From: Macrostomum hystrix | Lineage: Eukaryota > Platyhelminthes > Macrostomidae | Reading direction: 5' to 3' | NCBI GenBank assembly: GCA_950097015.1 | Contig: CATNEN010000025.1 | Location: 5,136,001-5,200,000, forward strand | DNA: 64,000 nucleotides | Part shown: piece after piece, positions 11,620 through 23,040 of the stretch | Position numbering within the stretch: the stretch's first letter is position 1 | How the letters are laid out: each line of letters begins with the position of its first letter | The notes under the pieces: generated by a model | What the model saw: only the letters and a program-made list of their open reading frames with translations | Told to the model about the DNA's origin: nothing | Databases searched by the model: none | Made by a program: the position numbers and the translations under genes

Positions 11620-12180
11620 GTCAGTTGGGTGAAGCGTCAGATGGTGCGCCGCAGGGCCAATCAGCGAGTGAAAGAATTTGGGCGTCGCACACGATGCAGT
11701 GAGTGCACCTCCGGGTCCGGGCTTGACCACCTCTGAACGAACCCTACAAGGTCATCAGCACGACCATGTGGCCTAACAGTTCGAGTCTCCGCTGGCGCAG
11801 TGTGATGGACGGGCGTCGCAGCTGGGCCCTCTAGTACGAGCTACAGGACCTCGAACGCGACGTTCTCGTCTGCTTGGAAGGCCGCACGAACAAGCCCTGA
11901 GTGCGCCGCTCGAGCTCCCAGCGTCCACGTCTCGGCAGGCATCTTAGAGCAGGGCGTTCTCGACCACCGCCTGCCAAAGTCGAGCCCTCTGACGGTCGGG
12001 CATCGCTTTGGACCGGAGGTCAGAGATCAGCACAATAAAATGCTAGTGACGATGTGATTACTAATAGTGCACGCGCCTCAAATGTGTCCTCATTCACCTC
12101 TAGAAGTCCAGTAACACGCTAGCTCTTACTAGTGCGCCCGTTACAATAGTGCAGAGCCTGGTCTGAGTTGATAGAGTTCA
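11620..12180. other. GC-rich island, possibly a degraded LTR
   Basis: A GC-rich block inside AT-rich DNA with a CCAAT-like motif (gggccaatcagcgag, about 11656) and an AATAAA-like cacaataaaatg near 12032. No clear TG/CA ends or target duplication were found, so the LTR reading is only a suggestion. Confidence 0.2.
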
Positions 12181-12278
12181 TTCCGCTTCTATCATATTTT
12201 TTCCGCCGTATCACAGAGCTTACAGAAGCAGTTAGGGCGTCATGGTCACGCTTTGTCTGTCCCATGCCTAGTCAATTG

Positions 12279-12711
12279 ATTGCTGATTTTGTAACTCAAG
12301 GACAATTAAATTTATAGGAAGGTAAAATGATGATGGAACTCGTACAAGATCAGTTCAGAGCAGTTGGGACAGGTTAGAAACCAGTCACGGCACTCTAATC
12401 CTGACGGCACGTCTGTCTCCCCTCGTTTCCCATGAGGCCTGCTGGTAGGCACAGTCGCCGCCCACCCCGCCGCTGCCCGTCCAGCTGCTGCGTGTTGGTG
12501 CACAGGCGCCATATAAATACTGCTTAAACAGGGCGATTTTGCCGGAACAGAGTGAGCCAAAATTGCTGCGACAAGAAACAATTGGTAAGTGCTTTTGTCT
12601 TAATTTATTTAATCTAGTGTTTTTGCGTAAGGATAATCATACGTAATCGCTTTGGATAATCACCCGGTCCTATTAATTTAATTGTCCTTGAGTTACAAAA
12701 TCAGCAACCAA
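12279..12711. mobile_element. MITE-like element with about 38-bp terminal inverted repeats
   Basis: The left arm (about 12279-12318, containing ttgctgattttgtaactcaa and then ggacaattaaatt) is the reverse complement of the right arm (about 12669-12709) with one or two mismatches. The interior of about 350 bp has a TATA-like catataaata near 12510 and no transposase, so it would be non-autonomous. I found no target duplication with confidence. Confidence 0.6.
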
Positions 12712-12768
12712 ACGGGCTATCAAAGTGAGCTGCAGTAAGTTGTAAACTCAGTTATTATCAAAGGACAG

Positions 12769-12840
12769 AGAACACAGGACACAGGACACAGGACACAGAA
12801 TGAGGACACAGGACACAGAATGAGGACACAGGACACAGAG
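12769..12840. repeat. Short tandem repeat of ggacacaggacacag units
   Basis: Several copies of aggacacaggacacagaatg-like units, then gaggacacaggacacagagg. Local simple repeat upstream of gene 1. Confidence 0.8.
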
Positions 12841-12850
12841 GTTAAGCTTT

Positions 12851-13092
12851 TGCGAGCATAATCTTCAGTAAAACAGTGAAATAAGCTTCCTAAGTCAAGA
12901 AATGAAATGATTGTCATTTGTAGGAACAGCATCGATAAATAATTTTCTCTGAAAAAGTTCTATGTTGTTGGGATTACTTTCTCAACACTTCTAGCAAGAC
13001 CTGTACGCATGTTAGGGATTGAAAGAGAAGGAATCTTAACACATTGCGAGCATAATCTTCAGTAAAAGAGCGAAATAAGCTTCCTAAGTCAA
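12851..13092. repeat. Direct repeat pair (about 48 bp)
   Basis: The sequence from gcgagcataatcttcagtaa to cttcctaagtcaag occurs at 12851-12898 and again at 13045-13092 with few differences, separated by about 146 bp of unrelated sequence. Confidence 0.8.
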
Positions 13093-13626
13093 GTTCAATG
13101 CACGTAAACTGTGTTTGTTTCCATTAAAAGTTATTTCCATTAGTTATTTGGTCTTTCATAATACTGTTTTAGAAAACTTGGCACCTCCATAATACCAAGC
13201 TTTTGGAAATATCTCATTTAGCTCACTTACACGTAAGCATTTTTTAATGTAGGTCCGCGTCACAGTAGTGTGGCCTCCCATTCCTTGTCGTCAAATCAAG
13301 AGAAGCAGCCTGAAAGTCATACTGATCATTGGCGCATGTTTCTAAGGCTTGTATATGCGTTGCGACCAGGGCCGACCAGTTGACAAAGTTACATCTTCGT
13401 CTGTCATAAAACTGAAGCAATCATGCTTAATGAGCATTTTACACAGCCTCCGTTATCAAGTCGTTACTTTATAGCCCTCTTCAAATTCATTTGAAATTCA
13501 TTCATCAAAGTAACCCCATCCATAGGCCCCCCTCTTGTCCTGTCGGGCTATTGAATGGGATTAGATGGGAAAAAGCTGAAAAAATATAGAGCAAAATGGC
13601 AGAAAAATGAGGACCCTTTCAAACTT

Positions 13627-13752
13627 TCAGTGAGCTGCAGCAAGTTGTAAACTCAGTTATTATCAAAGTCAGTGAGCTGCAGCAAGTTGTAAACTCAGTT
13701 ATTATCAAAGTCAGTGAGCTGCAGCAAGTTGTAAACTCAGTTATTATCAAAG
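13627..13752. repeat. Three perfect 42-bp tandem repeats just upstream of gene 1
   Basis: A unit starting tcagtgagctgcagcaagtt and ending cagttattatcaaag is repeated at 13627-13668, 13669-13710 and 13711-13752. A diverged single copy lies at about 12721-12762. The array ends 15 bp before the start codon of gene 1, so it may lie in the 5' leader or just upstream of the acceptor AG at 13763-13764. Confidence 0.9.
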
Positions 13753-13767
13753 TCTACATTACAGGAC

Positions 13768-16700
13768 ATGAAGGAAAGTGACAATCAGCAGGCCGATGAC
13801 CGATCGGTGGACCAACCAGAGGGCGAGGTCGGCGGCTTTGGCATAGCGAAGTCATTCCGCGAATTCGCGCAGTACACCACCGCGCACGGACTGGGTCGCT
13901 TCGCTGCTCAGACTACAGCATTGGGCCGTACCATATGGATACTATTTCTGCTAGCAACCAGAATGGGCAACAGCGCTGGATGACCCATCCAGGGCCTCCG
14001 GCCAAACTGAGTACCTCTAGCCCCGGCTGGAGGGAAAGGTGTCACCCTTTGACCTTAACAGGGTATGTGGCTTGTCCGCAATTTTCGTGCACCTGTGCGT
14101 GATCAGGTACCTCTGGCTACGGCCCTGAGGGACAGGTGTCACCCTTTGACCTTAACAGGGTTTGCGGCCAGCCCGCAGGCCTCGGCGCCGGCTCAATGGC
14201 ACCCTCCAATGTCCCAGTGTTGACCGTGCTGATGGACGCTTGGCCAGGGAGTAGTCTGGTCTCTTACGGTTCCTCCCGGTGGTCCTGGCATCCCACCCCG
14301 GGTTGTAACTTGTCTTTTTTGGCTGCCCCCGCTCAGTTTTGGGATCGCGGCTGAGCGGGTTATTCCTGCCTGTGTCTACAGGAAGCCCCTCTCTTCATTG
14401 CAGCTTTCAATGGCTTCTAGCCCTTCAACTGCTCCGGCCGAGGACACCATGGTGCCTGAGGCCATACACGCTGCGGCGCCCGGGCTAGCTGGCCCCGCGA
14501 CCGCCACAAATGCCGCGCTGCCCAACTCGCGCGATGACCGGGGCGCTAAGCGCTCCACCACCTCTGGAGCGGCAAAACGCCGTAGGCGCATGCTGGCCCA
14601 CGGCACGTCGGCTCCATTGACCAAGGACCAGGCCCAGGCCAGAGGGGCCGAAGGGGCTCTGCCTAGGGCGGGGGCTGGGGCGGGGGGCCTTGTGCCTCCT
14701 GCCCAGGCTCCTGCACGGGGCGGAGCCCACGACGCCCCGAGGCCAGGGTCGCGGGCCAAGGAGGGCCCGGCGCCCATCCGGACGGCTGCCCGGCCCGAAG
14801 GAGAAGCGGAGGCGGAGGGCCCTGTGCCCACCGCCGACGCAGATCCCGAGGGTGGGGACGCCACCGGACAGGGCCCGGGACCACAAGCTACCTACGCCGC
14901 CATCGCACGTAGGCAACCTGCCGTCATCATCACCGGCAGAGACGGGAAAAGGCTGAGCAGCGAACAGCTCAGCGACATTTGCCGCAACATAGATGCTATG
15001 TTGTGGCAACTTCAACTGAAGGGCGAGCCCCTGGCGGTCGGCGCAAGCGCTACCAGGGAATCGTGCTTCGTCGTCTGGCCCGGCGATGCGGAATCGGGGC
15101 GGCGGCTCCTCGAGTTGCTGCCCACGCAGAGCTGGGCGGCTGGCCTCGAGTTCCTACGGGAGAACGAGCCACCAAAGACCAAGCGACACCGTATCTTCGT
15201 CCCGGCGAAAAGTGTCGTCACCAGCGCTGAGGACCTCCGCAGGGGCCTCATCGCGATGAACCGGGAGCTGCCGACAGCGGGCCTGATCGTGCACCGCACG
15301 ATCCTGCGCCCCGACGGCACCGGTTTCACCGCCATTCTGGGCCTGTCCGAGCAATGGACACGCCGCTACCCAGATGGCGCCAACATTTGCATTGGTCTGT
15401 GGAAGACCAAAATCTTCGCCTTCGAGGCGGATAAAACCCGAGGTCAGACCGGGCCCACCACCGTACCGGCCAATGAAGGGTCCTCGGACCCCAAGGCTGG
15501 GACTGGGGGCAGGGCCCAGTCGTCCCGCCAAAAAAGGCCAGAGCGTGCCATCGCTGGCAGCTCTGAGCGTCGCCCCGCGCGTGTCACAAAGCGCCGGGGC
15601 CTTCTCCAGCGGGCCTCCGAGGTGGTGCGAACCGCCAAGATGGCCCAGCTGCGCGCTGAGATGCGCGGTGGCCCACCGGGGCAGGCGCCGCAACCAAGGG
15701 CTACGGGGGAGGCCTCAGAGGTGCCCAGCTCCATCGAGCAGGGCCCTTCGAGCGCCCCTCCCACGGCCCAGGGAGCGGTGTCGGCTCCAGTTGAGGGCGA
15801 CTCTGGGCCTGGGCTCGGGGCCGGGGGCGGGGACTGGGCGGCTGACGCCGTCGAGTTCCCGTCTCCGGCTCGGGGCCTGGGCACGGAGGAGCCCATGGCT
15901 ACCGACATCGACCCGGAGGAGGAGGACCGCCTTCTGGCTGGGTCCCCCTCCAAGTAGACCTCTGCCTGCATGATGATCCCCGGAATATCATGTCTGCAAG
16001 TTAACACCCAGCACTGCGTGGCAGCATCAGTCAATCTGATGCGCACGACAGAGCGCATGATGCCGGGCCTTGTACTTGTGCAGGAGCCCTGGCTATCAAA
16101 GAACAAGCCAAGCAACATTCCTGCTGGCTATGACTGCTTCTGCATGGCAGACTCTGTCCGCCCTAGATCACTGATCTATGCCGCAAAAGCCTTAAATGCG
16201 TGGATGAGACCCGATCTCTCTAACGGGGACATCTGCGTCATCCAATCTGCACACATTGTGCCTAACAAGTTGACCCTCGTGGCATCCGCCTACCTGGCAG
16301 GCGACGCCCCCGTGGTTAGCGATACCCTCGTCGCCCTCTGTGAATTCGCCAGGGCACGAAACTTCGAGCTGCTCCTCGCGGGAGATGTAAACTCGCATCA
16401 CACCCACTGGGGTAGCTCAAAAATCAATGACCGCGGCGAAGAGCTCCTGGCCTTCGTCAGCGGCACGCCTCTAAACTTCTGCAATGTGGGCAACACGCCC
16501 ACTTTCGACAATGGGCGGTGGGCTGAGGTGCTTGACGTCACCCTGGCCTCACCCGGCATCCTCCCAAGGGTGCTGGGGTGGGAGGTGTGGGAGACCGAAA
16601 GCTCGCTCTCGGACCACCGTTTCATCCGTTTCAACATCGGCACCCCCGATAAGAAGCAAAAGCCTATTTGGAGGCGTAATGTCAGAAATACCGACTGGCC

Positions 16701-19700
16701 CGCGTTCAGCCAAAAGCTGCATGAGGGCCTTCGGGATTCTGACCCCTCCATGGCCATGGAAACCACGCAGGACCTGGATGGAGTGGCTGCCCTGCTGGGC
16801 GGCGCCATCACAGAGGCCTACGAAATGGCTTGCCCGCTCAAAGCCTACAAAGGCAAAAAATCGGCCCCCTGGTGGAACCCCGAGCTCGGAGTCCTAAGAC
16901 GCCGAGCTAAGGCTCTCCAGAGGAAGCTGAAAACCTCGCACGACCCTGATGACAAAGAGGCCTATACTCGCGCCATCCACGAGTTTAAGGGCCGGGTCAG
17001 AAGGGCAAAAGCGGACAAGTGGCGACAATACTGCGAAGGGCTTGAGGGCTCGCGGCCCACGGCCCGCGTGGTAAAGGCGCTCACCAACGACCGCTTCTCC
17101 AAGCTCTCATCGATTAAAAAGCCGGACGGCTCGATCACTGAGCGCCCGGAGGAAACGCTCGAGCTTATGCTAGGGCATTTCTTCCCGAGTGTACCGGCGC
17201 ACTTCGGCCCAGACGACCACTCGCGTGGAGGTCAGGGCCTGGCTCAGTCACTCGTTACGAATGACCGCATCGTTCGCGCGGCTAAGTCATTCAATCCTTT
17301 TAAAGCACCTGGGCCAGATGGTATATATCCGGCCTTTCTGCATGAAGCGGTTAAAAATGGCCGCTTCCTCCATCTCCTCTGCAGACTTCTACGGGCCTGC
17401 ATCGTGCTGGGCTACGTACCAGCGCGGTGGCATGAAGCCCGGGTCGTCTTCATCCCGAAGCCCGCCAAAGGCGACTATCGCTCGGTCAAGTCTTATCGCC
17501 CGATAAGCTTGACTTCCACCTGCCTCAAGCTCATGGAAAGACTGGTGCTCTGGCGCCTTCTTACTGTAGAGCTAGGGCGGGCCCCGCTCTCACCAAACCA
17601 GCACGCCTTTCGGGCGGGCCGGTCCACGGAGAGCGCCCTCCACTGCATTGTGGAGACTCTCGAGAAGGCAGTGCTGGGCAGCGGTTTTGCCCTGGCTATT
17701 TTCCTTGATATTGAGGGGGCCTTCGATAACGTTATTTTCGAAGCCTTTGAGAAGGCCCTGGTTTCCAGGGCCACTCACCCCCACCTCGTCCGTTGGGTCA
17801 TGTACATGATCCGGAATCGCCACGTGGTGGCCCACCTCGAAGGCAGGGTGCTCTCGGCACCTGTCCTAAAAGGAGGGCCCCAAGGTGGCGTCCTCACCCC
17901 ACTGCTGTGGAATCTCGTCATGGATGAGCTGCTAAAAAGCACTCGGCCTGACCCAGTCCTGAAGGTGGGATATGCCGACGATGTGACCGCCATCTGCGCG
18001 GGCCCCTCGGCGGAAACCACCAGGGACCTCATTCAGGGCTTTATCAACAGGGCGGTGCGCTGGGCGGACCAATGCGGGCTCCGACTCTCTGAGTCCAAGA
18101 CCGTTGCGGTTATGTTTACCAGCAGGCTGCGCTGGACCATTGAGCCTCTGACTCTCTATGGCAAGAATATTGCCATGGAAAAGCAGGTCCGGTGCCTTGG
18201 TATCCTGCTAGACCATAGGCTTAACTGGACCCCGCACATTACCACAAAGGCCAAGAGGGCCCTGGCCATTCTGGCGCAAGTCAGGCGAGCCGTGGGCACC
18301 ACTTGGGGGCTAACCCCCAAAAACCTTTGGTGGATTTACACGGCGATCATTAGACCGTCAGTCGCTTACGCTGGCCTCATCTGGGCCAGTGCCATGAGCA
18401 TCCAGAAAAACCTGGAGGCGCTTTATAGGGTGCAGGGCAGAGCCTGTCGCATGACGCTGGGCGCCCCACCCTCCACTCCCTTTGAAGGCATGAACGCTTT
18501 CCTCAACGCTACACCCATTGACATTTTTGTTAAGGGGGAAGCGGCAAAGTCCACCCGTCGTCTCCTTGATGCGGGTGTATCCTTCCAGAATTCGCGAGCC
18601 TTCTCGAAGCGCTCCCTTCTGCCCCACTCTGACCTCTGCCTGAAAACTCTGGGCGAGTGCGGAGGGCTCACCATCCTTTCGGACGGGGCCCCGGCCACTT
18701 TACTCCGGAGCCACAGGTACAAAGTCAGCATCTTCCCTCGTAATGAGGTAAAGGACTGCTGGGATGACCCCGCAGTCCACTGTTACACTGACGGCTCCCT
18801 GATGAACGGTAAATCGGGATTCGGGGTGTGCGTCGCCTCGGGTGGCGAGGTCCTCTGGACCCACTCCCAACACTGTGGCAAGAGCTCAAGCGTTTTCCAA
18901 AACGAAATGCTCGCCATCAGCTTCTGTGCGGCTGAGCTGCGCCAGAGGCAGCTGGCTGGTCGGAGGATCTTTTTTCACTCCGACAGTCAAGCAGCCCTCA
19001 AGGCCCTCAGTCGCTGCACCTCTCGCTCCAGAACCACCTTGGACTGCAACACCCAGTTAAACGGTTTGGCGCAGTCTAACAAGGTGGAGCTGATGTGGAT
19101 CCCTGGGCACGCCGGGCTCACAGGGAATGAGATGGCGGACGAGCTTGCAAAGGCTGGAGCAGCCAGCTCCCTGATGGGCCCGGGCCCGGAATCCCCGATC
19201 CCCGCCTCCGTTGTCAACTCCAGCATCAACCACTGGATGGAGACCCAGCACCGGAGGAGGTGGTCCAGCACCCTGAACTGTCGCCAGTCCAGGGCTGCGG
19301 TGCCAACCCCCTCTAGTAACCTGCGTAAGGCCTTACTCAGGCTAAACCGCAGAGACCTGAGAGCAGTCACCATGGCCCTTTCGGGACATGGCTGCTTCAC
19401 CAGACACCGCTACCTCCAAGGCCACGTGCCTGAGGAAACGTGTCCTTTCTGCTGCTCCGGCCGTGAAAACGCCGAGCATTTCATTTGCCACTGCCCGGCC
19501 TTCACCCGGGCTAGGCTAAAACACCTCGGGCCGGCACCGACTCTTGCCGAAGCCTGCTCGCCCGAGAACATCCCTCAGCTCGCCCACTTCCTCCGGGATA
19601 CCGGCCGAGCTGATTTCTTCCCAGCCTATGGCGAGGAAGATCGCGCGGCGGAACCGACCGACGGACCACCCTGAGCGGCACCGCCTCGCTGGAGGCCGTC

Positions 19701-22700
19701 TGGCTGCCAGGGGTTAGCGATATGGGCGGCAACAGCCGCCTCCTCGCTGCGTCCGTCATGGAGGCCCCCTGCCGCTAAGTCAAGTAAGTCAAGCTAGCAA
19801 CCTATGGTGGGTTCGCCTACCACCTCTACACCATTGTTGACCGGTGAGTTCTCCAGTCAACGAAGCCAACAAAGGGGAAGCGGCTTGACTAGTCGAGTAT
19901 AAATAACAAAGACTGTTTAAAAAAGTTTAGCTTGCACTTTTTGACTTATTGGACTGCCTGAATGTCTAGCTATTTTCGGTCGCGTTTTAGTTACGCATTT
20001 TAGGGTGCAATTGTTCGCAAAGTTGTACTGATGTGCAGTACTGATTGACTTACAGGGGTGTACAAAATGGAATTGCTGTTTAGGGAAAAAGTAGACCATC
20101 TGTTGTACTCGCGACTCCCCGGAGGGGTGCCCCTAGGAGGGTCAGATTACGCGGGCTCGTGCTGGCCTGCGTCAGGGCGCGAGTGTCCGCACGGGACCCT
20201 AAGTCTGGGGCGTCAGGATGCACCCAAGTGGCCGGCACACGCGTAGGGACGCTGTGATGTCGATCACCTTCAGCAGGGCGTCAGGGCGCACGAGCTGGCG
20301 TCTAAGTACAGCGGGTGTACAGTACAGGGTGACCCCTGGCTGACTACCTGGTCTAGTTCCCCCCTCCTTAGTCGACGTCAGGACACACGGACGGTCCCAG
20401 CTACAGCCCACCCGAAATAAAGGAGACAAGGCAGTGACTTACTTCACTTATAGCTCGCACTCGCGCGTGCAGTCAATTGCTTGCAGCTGACGTCTGTTTG
20501 CGTGGGGGACGGGTTATTGAAACGGTAGTCAGGCGTTGTAGAGCAAGAACAACAGCACGGGGCAGCCACCCGCCCCCGGCCGCGCCTATATAGGCCACGA
20601 CTCAACCGGGGCCGGGGCCCCCCACGCCCCACCCCCACCCCACCACCCCAGCCCAGCTACCCACCGGCCAATCACGGCGCAGCTGGGGGAGAGGCAGTCT
20701 GGGGCGAGGGCCACACAGGGCGGCCCAGCCAACCAGCGCGCAGACAACACAATGGCGGCTAAGCGGCATACACCGCTGAGCCTCTACCGCCAAAAACAAC
20801 TGCGTTATGCCGCGTGGGGGGGCGAGTGCACTTAAGCAGTGCCAGCGCACGTGCGCAACACATCTCTAAAAATCGTTCATATATCGACTTTCTAGAGATG
20901 TGGCGAGTAGATTCTTGTTGCAGAAGGTGCGCACAACAAAAATTTTGCCCAGCACTAGAATCTCATGTGCCTTCGTTGCTCCGTTCAGGTGGAACAAAGT
21001 GTAGGGGAAATCCAGCCAGCTACAGTCTTTCGAAAGCCTTGTTTGGGACCATTGTTTGATTAGAACGAGCGTCTTGTCCTTTACATTCGCGAAATAACTC
21101 TGACAGGTTCTCCGGCAAGCCTATGTTGACCAGCCTCACCAACTCTCTGCCATACGAGTTTCCTGACGTGTACATCTGCCCGAAGCATCCAATCTCCATG
21201 AGCAAGGTCTACAAGCCATTCAACGAAGAGGACATTCCGAAACTGCGCGGACTGAAGAAGGAGTGCAATACCACCTGTCAGGCGCAGCTGAGCTACTTCT
21301 TGGCCTCCGCAACCGCCTTCAGCAATCCGATGTATGTATTCAGGAGTACAGTTTCAGCAGTGGAGACCGCCCTAATGAAAAGCCTCAACGACAAAAGCAC
21401 AGGTCGGCTTTATAAAGAACCCGTTTGATCACCTATGAAAAAAGAAAATGAGTAAAATTTATTTTTATTTAAGCGATAATGTACGAGTATAAGGGTGTAT
21501 TCAGTAGAGTTATCTGTTGATGTACAGCCAGTGGCACAGGCGCAGCCGCTATGGGGGTACATCTCCGTCCATGGGCCAGAACACCCACGAATTTCTTTGC
21601 GTTTCAGGACATGTGAATCAGTGCCGTTTCACCGTGGAAGGAGCCGAGTACGTTGGCAATAAGAGCACAGTGCCCGTGTTCAGCAACTCGTTGCTCATCT
21701 CTCTCGCGCCCGCCAATCTGTCTCAGCGGCCATACGTGAGTGAAGTCGCTTGCCTGCCGTGGAATGAGGCGGCCAGGAGGCTGAGAACGGCCGGAGTCGG
21801 AGCCATGGCGGACAGGATTCTTGCGCTGAACTTCTCCGAAGGAGACGCCAGGTGTCGGGCTCCAGCTGGTCTGTCGCTGACAGATTTCAAGAACTACACC
21901 TGTGAGCTGACACAGATATTTTGTGCCACTCGAATCCCTATTTTAGAACAAATTATCTTGTTTACAGCTGCAGTGGTTGTAGCCGGGTGGTTAGGGCGAC
22001 GGACTCGCGACTTGAAGATCGGGGTTCGATTTCCAGTGGAGCAATATGTGTACTTTAGCAAGAGCACAAAACTCTGAAATGCTTCAGTTCACCCAGCATT
22101 AGCTGGGGTAATTGAGGGTGGGTGTGGCGTTCCCCTGTCAATGGACTGAACAGCCGTACGCCGTACTGTCGGCAGCACATCTAGCACAATCGGTTCAACC
22201 AATTATTGATAGCAAATATCAAATTTATAATACCCAATCTTTAAGACATATTTGAAACCGCAAAACCAAATTTTAGCTCAGCTAATCAATGCGGAAAAAT
22301 CACCAGCTTGCTATCTAGACAGCGCTTCTAATAGGATGTTTAACTTTTCCTGCTTTGGTGGTCAGACTTCCAGCATGAACGTCCAGGTGTGCACGGAGTG
22401 CTGCTACAAGAATAATTACAGGTACTATGGCATGCAGTACTACGACTGTTTCTGCAGCAACAGCACTGATTCGGGGCGTGTGGTGGCGTCCAGCAATTGC
22501 GTCTACTCTTGCCCTGGCCAGGGTGACGAAAAACAAAACTGCGGCGGCGATGGCCTGTTCATGAGCGTGAAGCAAATCAGAAGCGCTGGTGAGTTCTCGA
22601 ATAAGCCGTCCAGCTTCTGATGGTGACTCACCATCAGACTGGCTCACCATGACTCACCATGGTGACTCACCTTCTGATAGTCGTCTTGATTTTCCTTTGT

Positions 22701-22991
22701 GTAATACCAAAGATAGCATTGCGAATTTAGCTACTTACCGTATCAAAAAATTTCCTTTGTACTTCCAAGGTAAGGTTATTTTTAGTCTTCGGAGTCCTTT
22801 TTAAAACAGTCCAAGCAAATATCTCATTTCATTCTCATTTCAGACAACTTCCCTATATTTCAACCCTATGGAAGTTTCCTTAGCAACTACCAGCTTGGCC
22901 CATATTGCTTCTATGACGATGCAGCGAATGGACTCGCGATTTCCTACTGCAACACTCCGTTCTGCTGTGAGCACTGTGTATCTATCTATCC

Positions 22992-23040
<49 letters not shown>

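Larger units (their letters stand above)
13960..19792 (+). mobile_element. Full-length non-LTR retrotransposon (I/R1/LOA-like group) inserted in gene 1 exon 1
   Basis: A 5.83 kb element flanked by the 10-bp target duplication gctagcaacc (13950-13959 and 19793-19802). It has a 5' leader, ORF1 (14410-15957) and ORF2 (15970-19674), and ends in two tandem copies of the 9-mer taagtcaag rather than poly(A). An APE-type endonuclease, reverse transcriptase, RNase H and a terminal Cys/His motif in ORF2 place it in the RNase H-bearing I-superfamily; the exact clade is uncertain. Both frames are open, so it may be a young, competent copy. It is much more GC-rich than the host DNA. It splits the codons for LLAT and YGGF within TM1 of the channel. 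Confidence 0.92.

Noticed and set aside
14376-15693. Antisense open frames over LINE ORF1
   Set aside because: GC-rich shadow frames of a clear coding region; no domains.
20444-20850. Reverse-strand frames in GC-rich DNA
   Set aside because: They lie in the solo LTR and show no protein family.
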